DNA of 64,000 bases from Streptomyces inhibens (GTDB lineage: Bacteria > Actinomycetota > Actinomycetes > Streptomycetales > Streptomycetaceae): positions 1-64,000 of the forward strand of contig NZ_QUAC01000209.1 in NCBI RefSeq assembly GCF_003389455.1, in the 5' to 3' direction. The notes below the pieces were generated by a model. The model had not been told where the DNA came from. It did not search any database and was given only the letters and a program-made list of their open reading frames with translations. Within the stretch, counting starts at the first letter, position 1. Each line of letters opens with the position of its first letter. Shown piece by piece: positions 61,527 through 64,000 of this stretch. A program made the translations under genes and the position numbers.

Positions 61527-62894
61527 ATGACCACGGCCCCCACGGACGCGGAGACGGTACGCGGCAGCGCGGCCGTCCCGCTGTCCCGCAACCGCGACTA
61601 CAACGTCCTGTGGTCCAGCCAGCTGATGTCCGAACTCGCCATGGAGATGGCCGCGGTGGCCGTGCCGCTGCTGATCCTCGCCCGGCACGGCTCACCGCTC
61701 CAGCTGGGTCTGGCCTCCTCCGCGATGGCGGCCGCGCACATGATCTCGGTGGTGCCGGCCGGGGTGATCGCGGACCGCTGGGACCGCCGCCGGCTGATGC
61801 TGGGCTGCCAGGTGTTGCGGGTGCTGGGCATGGTGAGCCTGGCCGGCGCGCTGCTGCTGGACCGGTACGCGTTCTGGCATGTGCTGCTGGTCGTGGTGCT
61901 GGAGGGCTTCCTCGGCTCGGTCTTCGACCCCGCGGAACATGCCGCGCTGCCCCAGGTGGTGCCGCCCGACCAGCTCTCCACAGCGGTGGCCAGAAACGCG
62001 GCGCGCCCCTACATAGCCACCCTCGTGGGGCCGGGCGTCGCCGGGTTCCTCTTCAGCGCCCTGCCGCTCGGGCCGTTCGTGACCAATGCGCTGATGTTCG
62101 CGCTGTCGTCCGTGGCGCTGTGCTTTCTCCGGCTGCCCAGGGGGCGGTCCGCCGCGGTCCGGTCCGGCGACGGGTCCGATGGTGCCGGAGCGGACCACGA
62201 CGGACGGGACGACGACGGACGGGACGACGACGCACGGGACGACGGGAGCGACGACGCTGCGCCGCGGACCGGGGGCACCGGCCAGGACTTCGCTGCCGGC
62301 TTCCGCTGGGTGCTGGGGCAGCCGGTGATCCGCACCACGATGGCCTGGATGCTGATCACGAACCTGGCCTTCAGCGCGCTGCTGATCGTGCTGCTCGCGC
62401 TCTCGGGCGAGGACAAGGTCGGCGCCGGTGAGCTGGGCCTGACGATGGCCTGCTTCGGCGCCGGCGGACTGCTCGGCGGGCTCTTCGCGGCCCGGATGCA
62501 CGCCGCCGCCCGGCCACCGGTGATCATCCTCGGCTTCACCTGGACCGCCGCCCTGGGCGCCGTCCTGATGGCGGCGGTGCCCACCGGTCTGCCCCAGGGA
62601 GCGCTGCTCGGCCTGATGGCGCTCTTCGCCCCACTCGCCAACACCACCGTGCTGACCTACCAGTTGACCGTCACCCCGGACGAGCTGCGGGGCCGGATGA
62701 GCGGCGTCGCCGGGTTCTGCTCGGGAGGCGCCGGTGTCCTGGGGCCCGCGCTCGGCGGTGCGCTGACGGGGGCGGCCGGCGGGGGCGTGACCCCCGTACT
62801 CATCTGCGCCGGCTGCCTGGTCCTGGTCGCTGTCGCGGCCACCGCGAGCCCCACGCTGCGGCGGTTTCCCGACATCGCGGACCGGAATCCCTGA
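61527..62894 (+). CDS. mppL: Major facilitator exporter, MppL
   Basis: A 455-aa MFS protein with about twelve hydrophobic segments. First segments: YNVLWSSQLMSELAMEMAAV, then the loop PAGVIADRWDRRRLML (motif A). The central cytoplasmic loop (about 205-260) is strongly acidic and contains 15-bp tandem repeats coding DGRDD units. This family of drug exporters resembles the EntS/MFS_3 type. Likely exports the finished or partly modified peptide so that the membrane mannosyltransferases can act outside, or provides self-resistance. Nineteen nt after mppK, so in the same operon. Confidence 0.85.
   Translation: MTTAPTDAETVRGSAAVPLSRNRDYNVLWSSQLMSELAMEMAAVAVPLLILARHGSPLQLGLASSAMAAAHMISVVPAGVIADRWDRRRLMLGCQVLRVLGMVSLAGALLLDRYAFWHVLLVVVLEGFLGSVFDPAEHAALPQVVPPDQLSTAVARNAARPYIATLVGPGVAGFLFSALPLGPFVTNALMFALSSVALCFLRLPRGRSAAVRSGDGSDGAGADHDGRDDDGRDDDARDDGSDDAAPRTGGTGQDFAAGFRWVLGQPVIRTTMAWMLITNLAFSALLIVLLALSGEDKVGAGELGLTMACFGAGGLLGGLFAARMHAAARPPVIILGFTWTAALGAVLMAAVPTGLPQGALLGLMALFAPLANTTVLTYQLTVTPDELRGRMSGVAGFCSGGAGVLGPALGGALTGAAGGGVTPVLICAGCLVLVAVAATASPTLRRFPDIADRNP
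62199..62243. repeat. In-frame 15-bp tandem repeat in the exporter gene
   Basis: GACGGACGGGACGAC three times (the last with one change), coding an acidic DGRDD-type stretch in the cytoplasmic loop of the transporter. In-frame length change is expected to be tolerated. Confidence 0.85.
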
Positions 62895-63066
62895 CCGCTG
62901 CGGCACCGCCCGGGACCGGCCAACTTAACTCCACAGTCAAGGACATGGAACGCCCGGACAAATCCGACGATGCTCGTGGATCACCAACTGGAGATTTCCG
63001 CGCGTCCTCGGTGCGGGGGCTGGTGCCTGTCCGGCGGTGTGCCGCGCGGTCGGCGAAAGGTCCCGT

Positions 63067-64000
63067 ATGCAGACCCCCCAGACACCGAGCCAGCCGCAGT
63101 CCCGGCCACGGCCAAAGCCGCAGCCGCAGTCACAGTCACAGTCACAGCCGAATCTGAGGTCCCTGACCGGATTACGGTTCCTGGGCCTCTTACCCGTCTT
63201 CCTCACCCATGCCGCGTTCGAGGGCGTCTTCAGCGACGCGAACGTGAGCTGGGGCTTCCTCGACGCGATGGGGAACACCGGCTATGCCGCGGTCTCGTTC
63301 TTCTTCGTGCTGAGCGGCTTTGTGATCACCTGGTCCTACCGCTCCCGCGACACCACCCGCACGTTCTGGCGCCGACGCGCCTTCCGGGTCTTCCCCAACC
63401 ATCTCGTGGCCTATGTGTTCGCGCTGGCCCTGATGCTCGCGGCGGGCACCGCCTTCGACGCCCCCGCCCTGATCTCCCAGATGTTCCTGGTGCACGCATG
63501 GGTGCCCGACCCGCTGTTCATCGACACCGGCAACACGGTGACCTGGTCCCTCGGGGTCGATGTGGTGTTCTACGGGCTCTTCCCGGTGCTGCTCGTGCTG
63601 GTGAACAAGATCAAGCCAACCCGTCTGTGGTACTGGGCCGGTGCTGCCGTGCTCATGGTGATCGCCATCCCCACAGTGGCGCTGGCCCTGCTCCCGGACA
63701 CCCCGGCCATGTCGGTGGGCGATGTCTCCCGCAGCCAGTACTGGTTCACCTACTTCTTCCCGCTCTCCCGCACCGTGGAGTGCGTGCTGGGCATGCTGAT
63801 GGCGCGGATCGTGCTGTCCGGCAAGTGGATAGGCCTGCGGGTACTGCCTGCCGCGGCCCTGGTGGTCGTGGCGTATGTCGTCGCACAGCAACTCCCCTTC
63901 CTCTACCGGCTCAGCGCGGTGCTGATCGTGCCGATCGCGCTGCTCACCGCCTCCGTGGCGGTGGCGGACGCCGAGGGCCGGGGCACCCCGCTCGGCGGCA
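63067..64000 (+). CDS. Membrane O-acyltransferase (acyltransferase 3), probable isovaleryltransferase (3' end outside window)
   Basis: Open from the ATG at 63067 (GAAAGG 5 nt upstream) to the right edge, 311 codons. A Gln/Pro/Ser-rich start (residues 1-30) precedes the acyltransferase 3 fold: LRSLTGLRFLGLLPVFLTHA with the conserved His, SFFFVLSGFVITWSYRSRD, then RRRAFRVFPNHLVAYVF, and at least eight hydrophobic segments in the visible part. In the published mannopeptimycin pathway a membrane acyltransferase adds isovaleryl to the outer mannose; position and family fit. I am not sure of its letter. Two TTA leucine codons (63172-63174, 63190-63192) near the start make translation dependent on the rare bldA tRNA. 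Confidence 0.85.
   Translation, partial: MQTPQTPSQPQSRPRPKPQPQSQSQSQPNLRSLTGLRFLGLLPVFLTHAAFEGVFSDANVSWGFLDAMGNTGYAAVSFFFVLSGFVITWSYRSRDTTRTFWRRRAFRVFPNHLVAYVFALALMLAAGTAFDAPALISQMFLVHAWVPDPLFIDTGNTVTWSLGVDVVFYGLFPVLLVLVNKIKPTRLWYWAGAAVLMVIAIPTVALALLPDTPAMSVGDVSRSQYWFTYFFPLSRTVECVLGMLMARIVLSGKWIGLRVLPAAALVVVAYVVAQQLPFLYRLSAVLIVPIALLTASVAVADAEGRGTPLGG

Noticed and set aside
62945-63157. A 70-codon ORF before the acyltransferase
   Set aside because: It overlaps the acyltransferase start in another frame, is Arg/Ser/His-rich low-complexity, and has no convincing ribosome-binding site.

Overview
The window is very GC-rich, with codon third positions nearly all G or C, GTG/TTG starts and actinobacterial gene families throughout. 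Rodlins, chaplins, an XRE-DUF5753/ATPase/DUF397 trio and a TipA-like regulator point firmly to Streptomyces. The species cannot be fixed from the sequence alone.

Left third (1-31 kb), chromosomal housekeeping and accessory genes. 1-9 kb holds a DedA membrane protein (cut by the left edge), a YbjQ/DUF74 gene broken by a small palindromic element, a TipA-like MerR regulator, a LysE exporter, WrbA plus glutamate decarboxylase, PadR, DinB and an aldehyde dehydrogenase. 8.2-10.3 kb holds an XRE-DUF5753 regulator, an anti-sigma-type ATPase and a DUF397 protein, with two near-identical candidate operators in inverted orientation. 11.9-14.4 kb is a zinc-starvation ribosome-remodelling locus: cysteine-poor paralogues of S18, L31, L33, L28 and S14 and a CobW-family protein, expressed divergently around one Zur-like palindrome. 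15.9-20.3 kb is an aerial-surface locus: three rodlins, one anchored chaplin, one short chaplin, one decapitated chaplin remnant and a small secreted protein, all on the minus strand. 20.3-31 kb contains a decayed winged-helix gene, a DNA-polymerase-I-like enzyme, an esterase, a TetR/CrtA-like pair, a DeoR-domain/RidA pair followed by 44-bp tandem repeats, an arylamine N-acetyltransferase, an acyltransferase, a glycerophosphodiesterase and a 23-bp tandem repeat.

Right half (31-64 kb) is the mannopeptimycin-type (mpp) lipoglycopeptide cluster. A GNAT and a sugar-type ABC importer without ATPase (31.0-35.2 kb) lead into a polyprenyl-phosphate-mannose synthase (mppG), two tandem GT-C mannosyltransferases (mppH, mppI), an iron-dependent phenylpyruvate C-methyltransferase (mppJ), two giant NRPSs (mppA, mppB), a penicillin-binding-protein-type cyclase (mppK), an exporter (mppL) and a membrane O-acyltransferase cut by the right edge. 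The NRPSs give six modules but only five adenylation domains and no classical thioesterase: A-T / C-A-T / C-A-T in mppA, then C-A-T-E / C-A-T / C-T-E in mppB. That is the non-canonical layout published for mannopeptimycin. MppJ carries the iron ligands His243, Asp244 and His295.

Inferred logic: mppA loads three residues (probably Ser, Gly and beta-methyl-Phe). mppB adds D-Tyr and then two hydroxyenduracididines, the second on a T domain lacking its own A domain. MppK closes the ring from the D-configured C-terminus. MppG/H/I mannosylate outside the membrane, and the last acyltransferase probably adds isovaleryl. The enduracididine-forming enzymes are not in the window and would be expected just past the right edge.
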